From: CADEDH01 sp050330635
Lineage (GTDB): Bacteria > Actinomycetota > Acidimicrobiia > Acidimicrobiales > SZUA-35
Direction of reading: 5' to 3'
DNA length: 64,000 bases
Assembly: GCA_050330635.1 (NCBI GenBank)
Contig: JBHJNQ010000039.1
Location: forward strand, 1 to 64,000
In this document: positions 24,320 through 36,054 of the stretch, piece by piece
Numbering within the stretch: the stretch's first letter is position 1
How the letters are laid out: every line of letters starts with the position of its first letter
Made by a program: the position numbers and the translations under genes
Notes under the pieces: generated by a model
What the model was told of the DNA's origin: nothing
Seen by the model: the letters and a program-made list of their open reading frames with translations, nothing else
Database searches by the model: none

Positions 24320-26078
24320 CAACCCGGACGCGCTCGGGGGGTCGGTCGGCGGAGGCCAGGGCCCGGGCCAGGGTCCCAGGATCGTCGGCCCGGACGAGGT
24401 AGCGGTCATCGTGGCGGGGTCCGAGCACGGTGAGGCGCTCGTCGCCCGCCAGGGTGGCGGCCAGCGTGGCCGCTCCGGGCCCCGACACCTCGGCCAGGGC
24501 ACCGAAGGGGGGCCAACCCATGGGCCGCCGCAGCTCGGACTCGGCCCTGGCGAACCGGTCCGGATCGGCCCGGACCGCGGCCTCGAGCACCCGGTGCCCC
24601 GGCAGCCGGGTCTGCACCACCAGCCGACCTCCCTCACCCCTCCCACCGACGAGGCGGGCGGCCAGCACCAGGAGGGCCATGGCCTGTTCCCCTGCCCGGT
24701 AGCGGGGCGCCAGCAGCTCCTGGTCGATGTCGAGGAACACGACCGTGTCGACCGCCAACACCCGGTGGAGGGCGGCCTCGGTGCCGACCATCACCCGGGG
24801 CAGCCGGTCGAGCGAGGTGTCGGCGCTGATCTCGGCCACGGGCTCACCGGCCAGGGCCGAGAGCTCCTCGGCCGCCCGGGTGACCCCGAGGCGAAGCCGC
24901 TTGAGGGCGGTGCCTCCGCAGCTGGCGCACACCAGGGGCCGGGTCTCGCCGGTGGCCGGGCTGTGCAGTCGCCCGTCACGTTCGACCATGAGGTGCTCGC
25001 CGTCCTCGGTGCGGACGAGCTCGCCACAGGTGGCGCAGGCCAGCATGATGGCCCGGCCCCGTCGGTTGAGCACGGCCAGCACCGACCCGGTGCCCCGGGC
25101 CACGGCCGCTACCCGGGCGGAGAAGAGGCCGCCCCTCCCCGGCTCCTCGTTGCGGCGATCGACCACCTCGACGAGCGGCCAACCCGTCCGTTCCGCCGAC
25201 CGGGAAGGCGCCTCCACGGTGTCGGCCCGACCGAGGGCGACGAGCGAGGGGCTGGGCGAGATCAGGTGGCAGGGCACCCCGGCCCGCACGGCCCGCTCCA
25301 CGGCCACCTCGCGGGCATGCCAGGTGGGGTTGCGCTCCTCCTGGAGGGCCTCGTCGTGTTCGTCGACCACGACGATGGCACCGAGAGCGGGAACCCGGGC
25401 CCAAACCGCCGACCGGGCCCCGAGGACCACGCCGCCCCGGGCGGCGGCCGCCGGCCAGTCCCGGGGGTGGATCCTGGTGGTGAGGCCGTGGTGCGATCGG
25501 AGGCGCCCGGCCAGGTGGCGGGCCTGCCCCAGCCGGGGGGTGACGACGATGGTGTCGCCCCCGTCGGCCGCCAGCCGGGCCACCAGAGCGACCAGATCGG
25601 CGGCGGGCGGGTAGCGGTTGACGGTGACCCGGGCCCCAGGGGACGGTCGGGACGGAGGCGGTGGGAGACGGGCCGGTACCCGCCGGGGCGGGCTCGCCGT
25701 CTTGAGCACGGCGGCGAGGCGGCCCGCCCACCGGTGGGCCGCCCACCGGGCCAGCTCGACGACATCGGGGGACGGTCCGGCGGAGACGATTCCCGTCACC
25801 GGCCGGAGCGTCACCCCCGGGGGTCCGTCGAGGCCTACGGCCGTGACCCAACCCATCACCGTCCGATGGTTCAGCTCGATGCGGACCAGCGAGCCGACGC
25901 TCAGGTCCGGCACGTCGTCGGGCTCGACGACGTAGTCGAACTCCCGGTCGAGGCCCGACACGTCGGGGACGATCCGGACGGCCGTGCCCGGGCGGTCGTC
26001 GTCGGCCGGTGCCCCGGCGACCCCGCCCGCCCCGATGTCGAACGGGTCGGGATCGAAGAGCCGGTCCGGACTCGTCAT
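24297..26078 (-). CDS. priA: PriA-like protein lacking the helicase ATPase site
   Basis: A 593-residue homologue of primosomal protein N', which reloads the replisome at stalled forks. The N-terminal DNA-binding domain (DREFDYVVEPDDV, VGSLVRIELNHRTVMGW) and the C-terminal region (GWPPFGALAEVSG) are recognisable. The Walker A loop is missing: DGGDTIVVTPRLGQARHL lacks GKT. Motif II reads VVVDEHDEAL. Only four zinc-type cysteines remain (CATC and CASC) instead of the usual eight. Actinobacterial PriA proteins are known to have lost helicase motifs, so this is probably a DNA-binding loader, not a helicase. It lies downstream of metK. Confidence 0.88.
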   Translation of the reverse strand: MTSPDRLFDPDPFDIGAGGVAGAPADDDRPGTAVRIVPDVSGLDREFDYVVEPDDVPDLSVGSLVRIELNHRTVMGWVTAVGLDGPPGVTLRPVTGIVSAGPSPDVVELARWAAHRWAGRLAAVLKTASPPRRVPARLPPPPSRPSPGARVTVNRYPPAADLVALVARLAADGGDTIVVTPRLGQARHLAGRLRSHHGLTTRIHPRDWPAAAARGGVVLGARSAVWARVPALGAIVVVDEHDEALQEERNPTWHAREVAVERAVRAGVPCHLISPSPSLVALGRADTVEAPSRSAERTGWPLVEVVDRRNEEPGRGGLFSARVAAVARGTGSVLAVLNRRGRAIMLACATCGELVRTEDGEHLMVERDGRLHSPATGETRPLVCASCGGTALKRLRLGVTRAAEELSALAGEPVAEISADTSLDRLPRVMVGTEAALHRVLAVDTVVFLDIDQELLAPRYRAGEQAMALLVLAARLVGGRGEGGRLVVQTRLPGHRVLEAAVRADPDRFARAESELRRPMGWPPFGALAEVSGPGAATLAATLAGDERLTVLGPRHDDRYLVRADDPGTLARALASADRPPERVRVAVDPPRA

Positions 26079-26118
26079 CGATGGGACGGCGACTGTCTGA
26101 GGCGCCGCTCTGGCCCGG

Positions 26119-27318
26119 TCAGAGGCCCAGCGCCGACTTCAGGTCGTCGGCCCGCTCCGTCCGCTCCCAGGTGAACGAGTCGCCGGCGGGCCGGCCGAAG
26201 TGACCGTAGGCCGCGGTCTGAGCGAAGATGGGGCGCCGCAGGTCGAGGGCGTCGAGGATGGCTCCGGGCCTGAGGTCGAACACCTCCAACACGGCGGTGC
26301 CGATCCGGTCGGGATCGACCTGCTCGGTGCCGAACGTCTCCACCATGACGGACACCGGATGGGCCACGCCGATGGCGTAGGCCACCTGGACCTCGCAGCG
26401 GGTGGCGGCACCGGAGGCCACGACGTTCTTGGCCACCCACCGGGCGGCATAGGTGGCCGAGCGGTCGACCTTCGACGGATCCTTGCCCGAGAACGCACCG
26501 CCACCGTGACGAGCGGCCCCGCCGTAGGTGTCGACGATGATCTTGCGGCCGGTGAGACCGGCGTCGCCGACCGGACCGCCGATGACGAAGCGACCGGTGG
26601 GGTTGACGAGGACCTCGTAGTCGTCGTCAGCGAACTGGGCCGGCACCACCGGACGGATGACCTGTTCGATCAGATCGGGCCGGATCATCGAGTCGCGGTC
26701 GATGCCGTCGTCGTGCTGGGTCGAGATGAGGACGGTCTTGAGTCGAGCCGGCCGGCCGGCGACGTAGTCGAACGTAACCTGGGTCTTGCCGTCGGGCCGC
26801 AGGTAGGGCACGGTGCCCGCCCGGCGGACCTCGGCCAGCCGCTCCGCCATGCGGTGGGCCAGATGGATCGGGAGGGGCATCAGGACGTCGGTCTCGTCGC
26901 AGGCGTAGCCGAACATCATTCCCTGGTCGCCGGCGCCCTGCTCGTCGTAGGGATCACCGGTGGCGCCCGTCGTGCGGACCTCCTCCGACTTGTCGACACC
27001 CTGGGCGATGTCGGGTGACTGCTCGTCGATGGCGACCATCACGCCGCACGTGTTGCCGTCGAAGCCGTAGGACTCGGTGTCGTAGCCGATCCTGGTGATC
27101 GTGCGCCGCACCACCGAGGGGATGTCGACGTAGGCGTTGGTCGAGATCTCGCCGGCCACGATGGCCAGGCCGGTGGTGACCAGCGTCTCGCACGCCACCC
27201 GGCTCATCGGGTCCTGCTCCAGGAGCGCATCGAGGATGGCGTCGGAGATCTGGTCGGCCATCTTGTCGGGATGGCCTTCGGTGACCGATTCCGAGGTGAA
27301 GGTGTAGTTGTCGCTCAC
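26119..27318 (-). CDS. metK: S-adenosylmethionine synthetase
   Basis: A 399-residue enzyme that makes SAM from methionine and ATP. It shows SVTEGHPDKMADQISDA (ATP/methionine loop), GAGDQGMMFGYACDET and GGGAFSGKDPSKVDRSA (phosphate/P-loop-like segment). The start is a GTG overlapping the coaBC stop (GTGA), with GGAG 5 bp upstream. Length and motifs are normal. SAM feeds the several methylases encoded in this window. Confidence 0.98.
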   Translation of the reverse strand: MSDNYTFTSESVTEGHPDKMADQISDAILDALLEQDPMSRVACETLVTTGLAIVAGEISTNAYVDIPSVVRRTITRIGYDTESYGFDGNTCGVMVAIDEQSPDIAQGVDKSEEVRTTGATGDPYDEQGAGDQGMMFGYACDETDVLMPLPIHLAHRMAERLAEVRRAGTVPYLRPDGKTQVTFDYVAGRPARLKTVLISTQHDDGIDRDSMIRPDLIEQVIRPVVPAQFADDDYEVLVNPTGRFVIGGPVGDAGLTGRKIIVDTYGGAARHGGGAFSGKDPSKVDRSATYAARWVAKNVVASGAATRCEVQVAYAIGVAHPVSVMVETFGTEQVDPDRIGTAVLEVFDLRPGAILDALDLRRPIFAQTAAYGHFGRPAGDSFTWERTERADDLKSALGL

Positions 27319-28520
27319 TGGACTCCGCTTTCGCTTTCGGGTAGTCGATCGGCCGCAGCCCGCAGCACCGCCTCGGCGACGGCGACCTTGTCCGTCAGGG
27401 GGATGTCGTGCTCGAAGTTATCAAGGCCGAGGATCGTCACTTCGTTGGTGTCGTGGGCAAATCCGACGCCGGGAGCCGACACGTCGTTGGCCACGATCAG
27501 GTCGGCCCCCTTGCGGCTCAGCTTGTCGGTGGCGTTGCGGCGAAGGTCGTTGGTCTCGGCGGCGAAGCCGACCAGGACCTGTCCCGGACGTTTGGCCGCC
27601 CCCAGCGCAGCCAGGATGTCCTCGGTCGGCTCGAGCCGGATCTCGGGGATGCCGTCGCTCTTCTTGATCTTGTCGACGGCGACGGCCACCGGCCGGAAAT
27701 CGGCGACGGCGGCCGACATGATCACGATGTCGGCCCTGTCGTACTCGGTGGTCATGACGGCCAGCATCTCCGCCGCCGTGGCCACGTCCAGCCGGCGGAT
27801 CCCGACCGGGGTGGGGAGGTCGGAGGTGGTGACGAGCGTGACCTCGGCCCCCAGTCGGCGGGCCACCTCGGCGATGGCATGTCCCTGCTTGCCGCTCGAA
27901 CGGTTCCCGATGTAGCGGACGGGGTCGATCGGTTCCCGGGTACCGCCGGCCGTGACCAGGACGTGCCGGCCCGCCAGCGGACCGGTGCGGAACAGGTCGA
28001 GGACCGCCCCGACCACCGTCTCCGGGTCGGCCAGCCGGCCCGTGCCGACGTCACCGCCCGCCAGGCGGCCCTCCTCGGGAGGGACGATGACGACGCCCCG
28101 GTCGGCCAGGACAGCCAGGTTCTCGACCGTCGCCGGGTGCTCCCACATCTCGGTGTGCATGGCGGGGCAGACGACGACGGGGGCCGTGGTCGCCAGCAGC
28201 GTGGCCGACAGGAGATCGGCCGACCGCCCGGTCCGGAGGTCGGAGATGATGCGGGCCGTGGCCGGGCACACCAGGATGGCGTCGGCGGTCTGGCCCATCC
28301 TCGTGTGGGGGATGTGATGGCTGTCGTGCCACAGGCTCGTCTTCACCGGCTCCGAGGCGAGGGCGGTGAAGGTCGTCGGACCCACCATGTGGTGGGCCGC
28401 CTCGGTCAGGACGGGCGTGACGTGGGCCCCGAGGTCGACGAGCCGTCGACAAACCTCGATCGCCTTGTAGGCGGCGATGCCACCCGTCACCCCGAGGACG
28501 ATCGTCCGGCCGTGCAGCAC
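27315..28520 (-). CDS. coaBC: Phosphopantothenoylcysteine synthetase/decarboxylase
   Basis: A 401-residue bifunctional flavoprotein of coenzyme A synthesis. The N-terminal CoaC decarboxylase domain (residues about 1-190) has GVTGGIAAYKA and CPAMHTEMW. The C-terminal CoaB ligase domain has TAGGTREPIDPVRYIGNRSS, SAAVADFRP and a lysine-rich CTP-binding loop (DKIKKSDG). I chose the GTG at 28520, 10 bp after the rpoZ stop; upstream frame would run into rpoZ. It overlaps metK by 4 bp. Confidence 0.97.
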   Translation of the reverse strand: MLHGRTIVLGVTGGIAAYKAIEVCRRLVDLGAHVTPVLTEAAHHMVGPTTFTALASEPVKTSLWHDSHHIPHTRMGQTADAILVCPATARIISDLRTGRSADLLSATLLATTAPVVVCPAMHTEMWEHPATVENLAVLADRGVVIVPPEEGRLAGGDVGTGRLADPETVVGAVLDLFRTGPLAGRHVLVTAGGTREPIDPVRYIGNRSSGKQGHAIAEVARRLGAEVTLVTTSDLPTPVGIRRLDVATAAEMLAVMTTEYDRADIVIMSAAVADFRPVAVAVDKIKKSDGIPEIRLEPTEDILAALGAAKRPGQVLVGFAAETNDLRRNATDKLSRKGADLIVANDVSAPGVGFAHDTNEVTILGLDNFEHDIPLTDKVAVAEAVLRAAADRLPESESGVQ

Positions 28521-28530
28521 CGGATGACCG

Positions 28531-28806
28531 CTACTCGCCGTCGGAGCTCTCGTCGGCCTCCGGTCGTACCGGCACGATCTTGTCGGCCGCAATCTCCTCG
28601 AAGGCGATCGACAACGGCTTGCGGGCCACCGACGTGACCTGCGGTGGCACCTTGGCCCCCAGGCCCTCGCCCAGCTGACCGAAGTAGGCGTTGATCTCCC
28701 GGGCCCGGGTGGCGGCCAGGGTGCAGAGAGCGAACTTCGAACCGGCCTTGTCCATGAGCTCCTCCACTCCGGGGCTCATCATCGTGTCGTAGCTCTTCTC
28801 GGCCAT
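28531..28806 (-). CDS. rpoZ: RNA polymerase omega subunit
   Basis: A 91-residue omega chain that helps beta-prime fold and assemble. The conserved core KFALCTLAATRAREIN and the C-terminal PLSIAFEEIAADKI are clear. The ATG at 28806 is set by a GGAGGTG ribosome-binding site 9 bp upstream; the longer open frame is not omega-like. It follows gmk in the conserved gmk-rpoZ-coaBC-metK order. Confidence 0.96.
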   Translation of the reverse strand: MAEKSYDTMMSPGVEELMDKAGSKFALCTLAATRAREINAYFGQLGEGLGAKVPPQVTSVARKPLSIAFEEIAADKIVPVRPEADESSDGE

Positions 28807-28830
28807 TGGGATCGGCACCTCCGACGCAGG

Positions 28831-28836
28831 AGTATA
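28831..28836 (-). promoter_or_regulatory. Near-consensus -10 element for rpoZ
   Basis: TATACT on the - strand, 24 bp before the rpoZ ATG, is one of the best -10 matches in the window. It implies a leader of about 17 nt starting at the ribosome-binding site, and so an rpoZ-coaBC-metK transcript separate from read-through of gmk. Confidence 0.5.
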
Positions 28837-28918
28837 CCGACCGCGGCGGGCCTCGGGATCGAGACGGCGCCGGTGGCGGTGTGCGCCGGCGCCGGGCGGC
28901 GGGATCACCCGCCGGCCG

Positions 28919-29473
28919 TCAGAGGCCGGCCCGGGCCTTCTCGATCACGGTCCACATGTCCTCGACCGTGTCGTCGATGTTCTCGTTCACGATGATCGAG
29001 GCGCCGAGCTCACGGCCGGCATCGGCCTCCTCGGCCGCCTTCTCGAGACGCTGGCGCACCCGGTGGGGAGGGTCGCCGCGGCGGCGGAGCCGGGCCTCCT
29101 GTTCGACCGCGGACGGCGCCATGAGGAAGATGAGCAGCGCGTCGGGGTGGGTCAGGAGCACCTGACGGGCGCCCTGGACGTCGATCTCGAGCACGATGTC
29201 GCGCCCCTCGGGAGCGTCGGGGAGTGGGGTCCCGTAGTAGTTGCCGAGGAACTCGGCGTACTCGAGGAAGCCGCCCTCGGCGATCTTGGCCTCGAAGGCG
29301 GGGCGCTCGACGAAGACGTAGGCGTCCGCCGGCTCGGCCGGTCGGCGGGGCCGCGTCGTCCAGGATCGGCTCAGCCACAACTCGGGATAGCGCTCGACGA
29401 GCGCCTCCACGACCGTGCCCTTCCCCACCCCACCCGGGCCGGAGACGACGATGACGAGAGGGTCGACGCTCAG
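28919..29473 (-). CDS. gmk: Guanylate kinase, probable CTG start
   Basis: Guanylate kinase phosphorylates GMP to GDP. The first ATG/GTG/TTG in frame (GTG at 29428) lies inside the P-loop and would destroy it. Reading upstream restores VSGPGGVGKGT, the expected loop. The only sensible start is CTG at 29471-29473. It has a GGAGG ribosome-binding site 7 bp upstream and overlaps the mihF stop as CTGA, the same geometry as the ATGA and GTGA overlaps elsewhere here. The product is 184 residues, normal for Gmk, with SRSWTTRPRRP and GGFLEYAEFLGNYYG as the GMP-binding segments. Confidence 0.93.
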   Translation of the reverse strand: MSVDPLVIVVSGPGGVGKGTVVEALVERYPELWLSRSWTTRPRRPAEPADAYVFVERPAFEAKIAEGGFLEYAEFLGNYYGTPLPDAPEGRDIVLEIDVQGARQVLLTHPDALLIFLMAPSAVEQEARLRRRGDPPHRVRQRLEKAAEEADAGRELGASIIVNENIDDTVEDMWTVIEKARAGL

Positions 29474-29784
29474 GAGAACGCCTCCAACAGGGCCTTGCGC
29501 TGCTGCGGCCCGAGGCCCGACAGGCGTCTCGACTCGGCGATGCCGATTTCTTCCATGGTGCGGCGGGCGGTGACCTTCCCGACGCCGGGAAGCGACTCGA
29601 GGACGGCGAGCACCTTGATCTTGGCCACCGTGGCATCGCCGTCGGCGTGCTGCAGCAGTTCGGCCAGGGTGATGCTTCCCATCTTCAGTCGATTCTTGAC
29701 GTCGGAACGGATGCGTCGCGCCTCAGCTGCCTTCTCGAGGGCAGCTGATCGTTGTTCTGGAGTCAACTCCGGCGGCTTGGGCAT
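29470..29784 (-). CDS. mihF: Actinobacterial integration host factor (mIHF)
   Basis: A 104-residue nucleoid-associated protein of the actinobacterial mIHF type, unrelated to the alpha/beta IHF of proteobacteria. A basic N-terminal helix (EARRIRSDVKNRLKMG) precedes a helix-two-turn-helix DNA-binding core with LPGVGKVTARRTMEEIGI. It bends or organises DNA and is essential in several relatives. TACGCT lies 6 bp before the ATG with no Shine-Dalgarno sequence, implying a leaderless message. It overlaps gmk by 4 bp. Confidence 0.95.
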   Translation of the reverse strand: MPKPPELTPEQRSAALEKAAEARRIRSDVKNRLKMGSITLAELLQHADGDATVAKIKVLAVLESLPGVGKVTARRTMEEIGIAESRRLSGLGPQQRKALLEAFS

Positions 29785-29790
29785 AGGTGA

Positions 29791-29796
29791 AGCGTA
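29791..29796 (-). promoter_or_regulatory. Putative -10 element for mihF
   Basis: TACGCT on the - strand lies 6 bp before the mihF ATG. It fits the leaderless pattern and would start a mihF-gmk transcript independent of the pyr genes upstream. Confidence 0.5.
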
Positions 29797-29870
29797 GCCC
29801 TGAGTTGTCGACGCGGTGACACGCGGCGGACATCTCGCCAGTAGCGGCAGCGACCCGGTGAAGGGGCCCA

Positions 29871-30617
29871 TCACCCCTGGTCGATGCCGGCGAAGAGGGT
29901 GGCGGCCGCCGCGGCCGGATCGTCGGCGAGGGTGACGGCCCGCCCGATCACCAGGAGGTCGGCCCCTTCCCGCAACGCCTCGGAGGGAGTCACGGCCAAC
30001 GGCTGATCGTGGCGGTCGGCGCCGGCGGCCCGGATGCCGGGGACGACCCGGAGCGTCCGGGGCGACAGCTCCCGCACGTTCTTCAGGTCGGGACCCGAGC
30101 ACACGATCCCACCGCACCCGTTCTCGACCGCCAACCGGAGACGGTTGGGCACGATGTGGGGCGGGGCGTCGGGGTCGCTGGTGAGGACCGTGATGGCCAC
30201 CGCCGTCGGCTCCGGCAGGCCGGCGTTGAGCGCGCCCTCCCGCAGGCCCTCCACCCCGGCGGCCAGCATGGCGGCCCCACCCTGCGCGTGCATCGTGAGG
30301 TACCGGGCGCCGAGGGCGCCGCATACGGCCGACGCCCGACGCACCGTGGTCGGGATGTCGTGGAGCTTCATGTCGAGGAAGACATCGAAGCCGTTGTCGA
30401 GCATGGCCCCCACGGCGTCGGGGCCGGCGGCGGTGTAGAGCTCGAGCCCCACCTTGGCCACCCCGAACCACGGCGAGAGCTGGCGGGCCAGCCGGAGCGC
30501 CTCGACCAGGTCGTCGACGTCGAGGGCCAGGGCCATGCGGCTCCGGAGCTCGGGAGGGAGGCCGACGGCGTAGGCCGCAGGCGCGCTCTCGGTTCCTTCG
30601 GCGGTCGTGTCGGCCAC
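29871..30617 (-). CDS. pyrF: Orotidine 5'-phosphate decarboxylase
   Basis: A 248-residue TIM-barrel enzyme that makes UMP from OMP, the last step of de novo pyrimidine synthesis. The catalytic tetrad motif FLDMKLHDIPTTV (Lys-Asp pair) is intact, as are LALDVDDLVEAL and the phosphate loop VIGRAVTLADDP. The GTG at 30617 is set by a strong GAGGAGG ribosome-binding site. It lies 16 bp after pyrD. Confidence 0.97.
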   Translation of the reverse strand: MADTTAEGTESAPAAYAVGLPPELRSRMALALDVDDLVEALRLARQLSPWFGVAKVGLELYTAAGPDAVGAMLDNGFDVFLDMKLHDIPTTVRRASAVCGALGARYLTMHAQGGAAMLAAGVEGLREGALNAGLPEPTAVAITVLTSDPDAPPHIVPNRLRLAVENGCGGIVCSGPDLKNVRELSPRTLRVVPGIRAAGADRHDQPLAVTPSEALREGADLLVIGRAVTLADDPAAAAATLFAGIDQG

Positions 30618-30633
30618 GTTGCCTCCTCTGGGG

Positions 30634-31575
30634 TCACGCTCCGCCGAGTCGGGCGGTACCGACGAGCTCGGCGAAGCTCTGGACGTTCTGATTAGCACAC
30701 CACTGCACCAGTTCGGCGCCGAGACGGTCGCAGGCGCGGGGGTCGGCCAACGTGGCCGTCCCGATCTGGACCGCCGACGCACCGACCAAGGCGAACTCGA
30801 CGATATCGGCGGCCGATGCGATCCCGCCGACACCGATGATGGGCACGCCCGGGTGGGCGGCGTGCACATCGGCCACGGCCCGCACGGCCAGGGGATGGAT
30901 GGCGGGACCCGACACCCCGCCCCGAACGCCACCGAGCCGGGGGCGGCGGGTGACCGGGTCGACGGCGAGGCCGAAGTAGGTGTTGACCAGGGTCACGGCC
31001 TCGGCACCGCCGGCGACGGCGGCGGCGGTGATGTCGGCCAGCGCGTCGGCGGCGTTGGGGCTCAGCTTGGCCCACCGGGGCCGCCCGCAGGCCTCGGTGG
31101 CGGCCAGCACACGTTCGGTGAGGGCACAGGAGTGGGAGAACAGCTCGTTGCCGGCCTCGGTGTTGGGACAGGAGATGTTGACCTCGACGGCGACGACCTC
31201 GGGCCCGACGGCTGTCAACATCTCCGCCGCCTCCCGATAGTGGTCGACCGTGCGACCCCAGATCGACACGACGACCCGGGCCCCGGTGGCCCGCAGCGTC
31301 GGGAGCTCGGTCTCGAGCCAGCGGGGGAGGCCGGGGCCCTGGAGACCGATGCTGTTGATCATGCCCGCCGGCGTGGGGTGGACCCGCAGCGCTGGGTTGC
31401 CGTCGTGGGCGAAGGGGGCGAGGGACTTGACCACGAGGGCCCCCAGGCCGGCCAGGTCGACATAGGCTCCCAGCTCGGCCCCGTGGCCGGCCGTCCCCGA
31501 GGCCGTCATGATCGGGGACGGCAGCTCGACCGAGCCGACCCGCGTCGTCAGATCGACGGTCACGGATGCCGCCAT
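30634..31575 (-). CDS. pyrD: Dihydroorotate dehydrogenase, class 1B-like
   Basis: A 313-residue flavoenzyme oxidising dihydroorotate to orotate. The catalytic base is the Cys of VEVNISCPNTEAG, which marks class 1 (class 2 has Ser). FMN-binding GVGGIASAADIVEF and SPIMTASGT are typical of class 1B. Class 1B normally needs an iron-sulfur/FAD partner (PyrK) to pass electrons to NAD, usually encoded next to pyrD, but no pyrK is present here. It follows carB after a 73-bp gap containing a tandem duplication. Confidence 0.93.
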   Translation of the reverse strand: MAASVTVDLTTRVGSVELPSPIMTASGTAGHGAELGAYVDLAGLGALVVKSLAPFAHDGNPALRVHPTPAGMINSIGLQGPGLPRWLETELPTLRATGARVVVSIWGRTVDHYREAAEMLTAVGPEVVAVEVNISCPNTEAGNELFSHSCALTERVLAATEACGRPRWAKLSPNAADALADITAAAVAGGAEAVTLVNTYFGLAVDPVTRRPRLGGVRGGVSGPAIHPLAVRAVADVHAAHPGVPIIGVGGIASAADIVEFALVGASAVQIGTATLADPRACDRLGAELVQWCANQNVQSFAELVGTARLGGA

Positions 31576-31582
31576 GGGCCGT

Positions 31583-31635
31583 GTCGTCCGGGACGGCCCG
31601 GTCGCCGGGGTCGTCCGGGACGCCCGGTCGGCGGG
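31583..31635. repeat. Imperfect 27-bp tandem duplication between carB and pyrD
   Basis: Units at 31583-31609 and 31610-31635 begin GTCGTCCGGGACG and differ by one deleted base and a few substitutions. They fill most of the 73-bp gap. They are not coding in any supported frame. Confidence 0.65.
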
Positions 31636-31648
31636 AACGGGCGGGCCG

Positions 31649-34920
<3,272 letters not shown>

Positions 34921-34921
<1 letters not shown>

Positions 34922-36054
34922 CAGCAGACCCCCCCCGACTCGCCGTCCATCAGTCGCTCGAACCGCTGGAAGAGATACGCGCTGTCGTGGGGGCCGGGGC
35001 TGGCCTCGGGATGGTGCTGGACGCTGAAGGCGGGGGCCGAGAGGACCCGTAGGCCTTCGCACACCCCGTCGTTGAGGTTGACGTGGGTGACGTCTGCCAC
35101 CCCGGCGATCGACTCGGCGTCGACGGCGAAGTTGTGGTTCTGGCTGGTGATCTCGATCTCTCCTGTTTCGTTGTCCCGCACCGGATGGTTGGCGCCGTGA
35201 TGACCGAACGGCAGCTTGACCGTCCGGCCCCCGATGGCGAGCGACAGCACCTGGTGGCCGAGGCAGATGCCGAACACCGGGACCCGGCCCACGAGGTGGC
35301 GCACGGCGTCGATGGCGTAGGGGATCTCTTCGGGATCACCGGGCCCGTTCGACAGGAAGACCCCGTCGGGTCGGCGGGCCAGCACCTCAGCCGCCGGCGT
35401 GGCGGCGGGGACGACGTCGACCGTGGCGAAGTGGCCCAGATGGTCGAGGATCGTCGATTTGATGCCGAAGTCGTAGGCCACGACCCGGCGGGGCCCGGAC
35501 CCCACCACGTAGGGCCGGTCGGTCGTCACCTGGGCCACGAGGTCGATGCCGGAGGTGCCCGGCTCCCGGCTGGCGGCGACGGCCAGGGTGTCGAGGTCGA
35601 CGGCGCCCGGCCCCGCCAGCGGGCCGAAGGCCCCCGGGAGGGCCCCGGAGTCGCGCAGGAGGCGGGTCAGCCGACGGGTGTCGACCCCGGCCACGCCGGA
35701 CCGGCCGCCGGCGGTGAGGAAGCTCTCCAGGTCGCCCTGGGCCCGGTGGTTGGAGTGGCGCCGGGCCAGGTCGCGGACGATGACACCGCGGACGAACATC
35801 GCCCGCGACTCGTCGTCGGCCGCTGTCACCCCGTAGTTGCCGATGTGGGGGTAGGTGAACGTCACGATCTGCCCGGCGTAGGACGGGTCGGTCAGCACCT
35901 CCTGATAGCCGGCGAGGGCGGTGTTGAATACGACCTCACCGGACGCCGCAACCCCGGGGCGGGCCCCGATGTGCTCACCCTCGAAGACGGATCCGTCGGC
36001 GAGGACGAGGGCGGCCGGGCTGGGACGCTCGGCGATGGTGGGGCTGTCGGTCAT
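34921..36054 (-). CDS. carA: Carbamoyl-phosphate synthase small subunit
   Basis: The 377-residue glutaminase subunit feeding ammonia to CarB. The class I amidotransferase triad is visible: the nucleophile in FGICLGHQVLSLA and the His-Glu pair in SVQHHPEASPGPHDS. The N-terminal domain begins LVLADGSVFEGEHIGA and has FNTALAGYQEVLTDPSYAGQ. It overlaps the upstream pyrC-like gene by 4 bp (ATGA). Confidence 0.98.
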
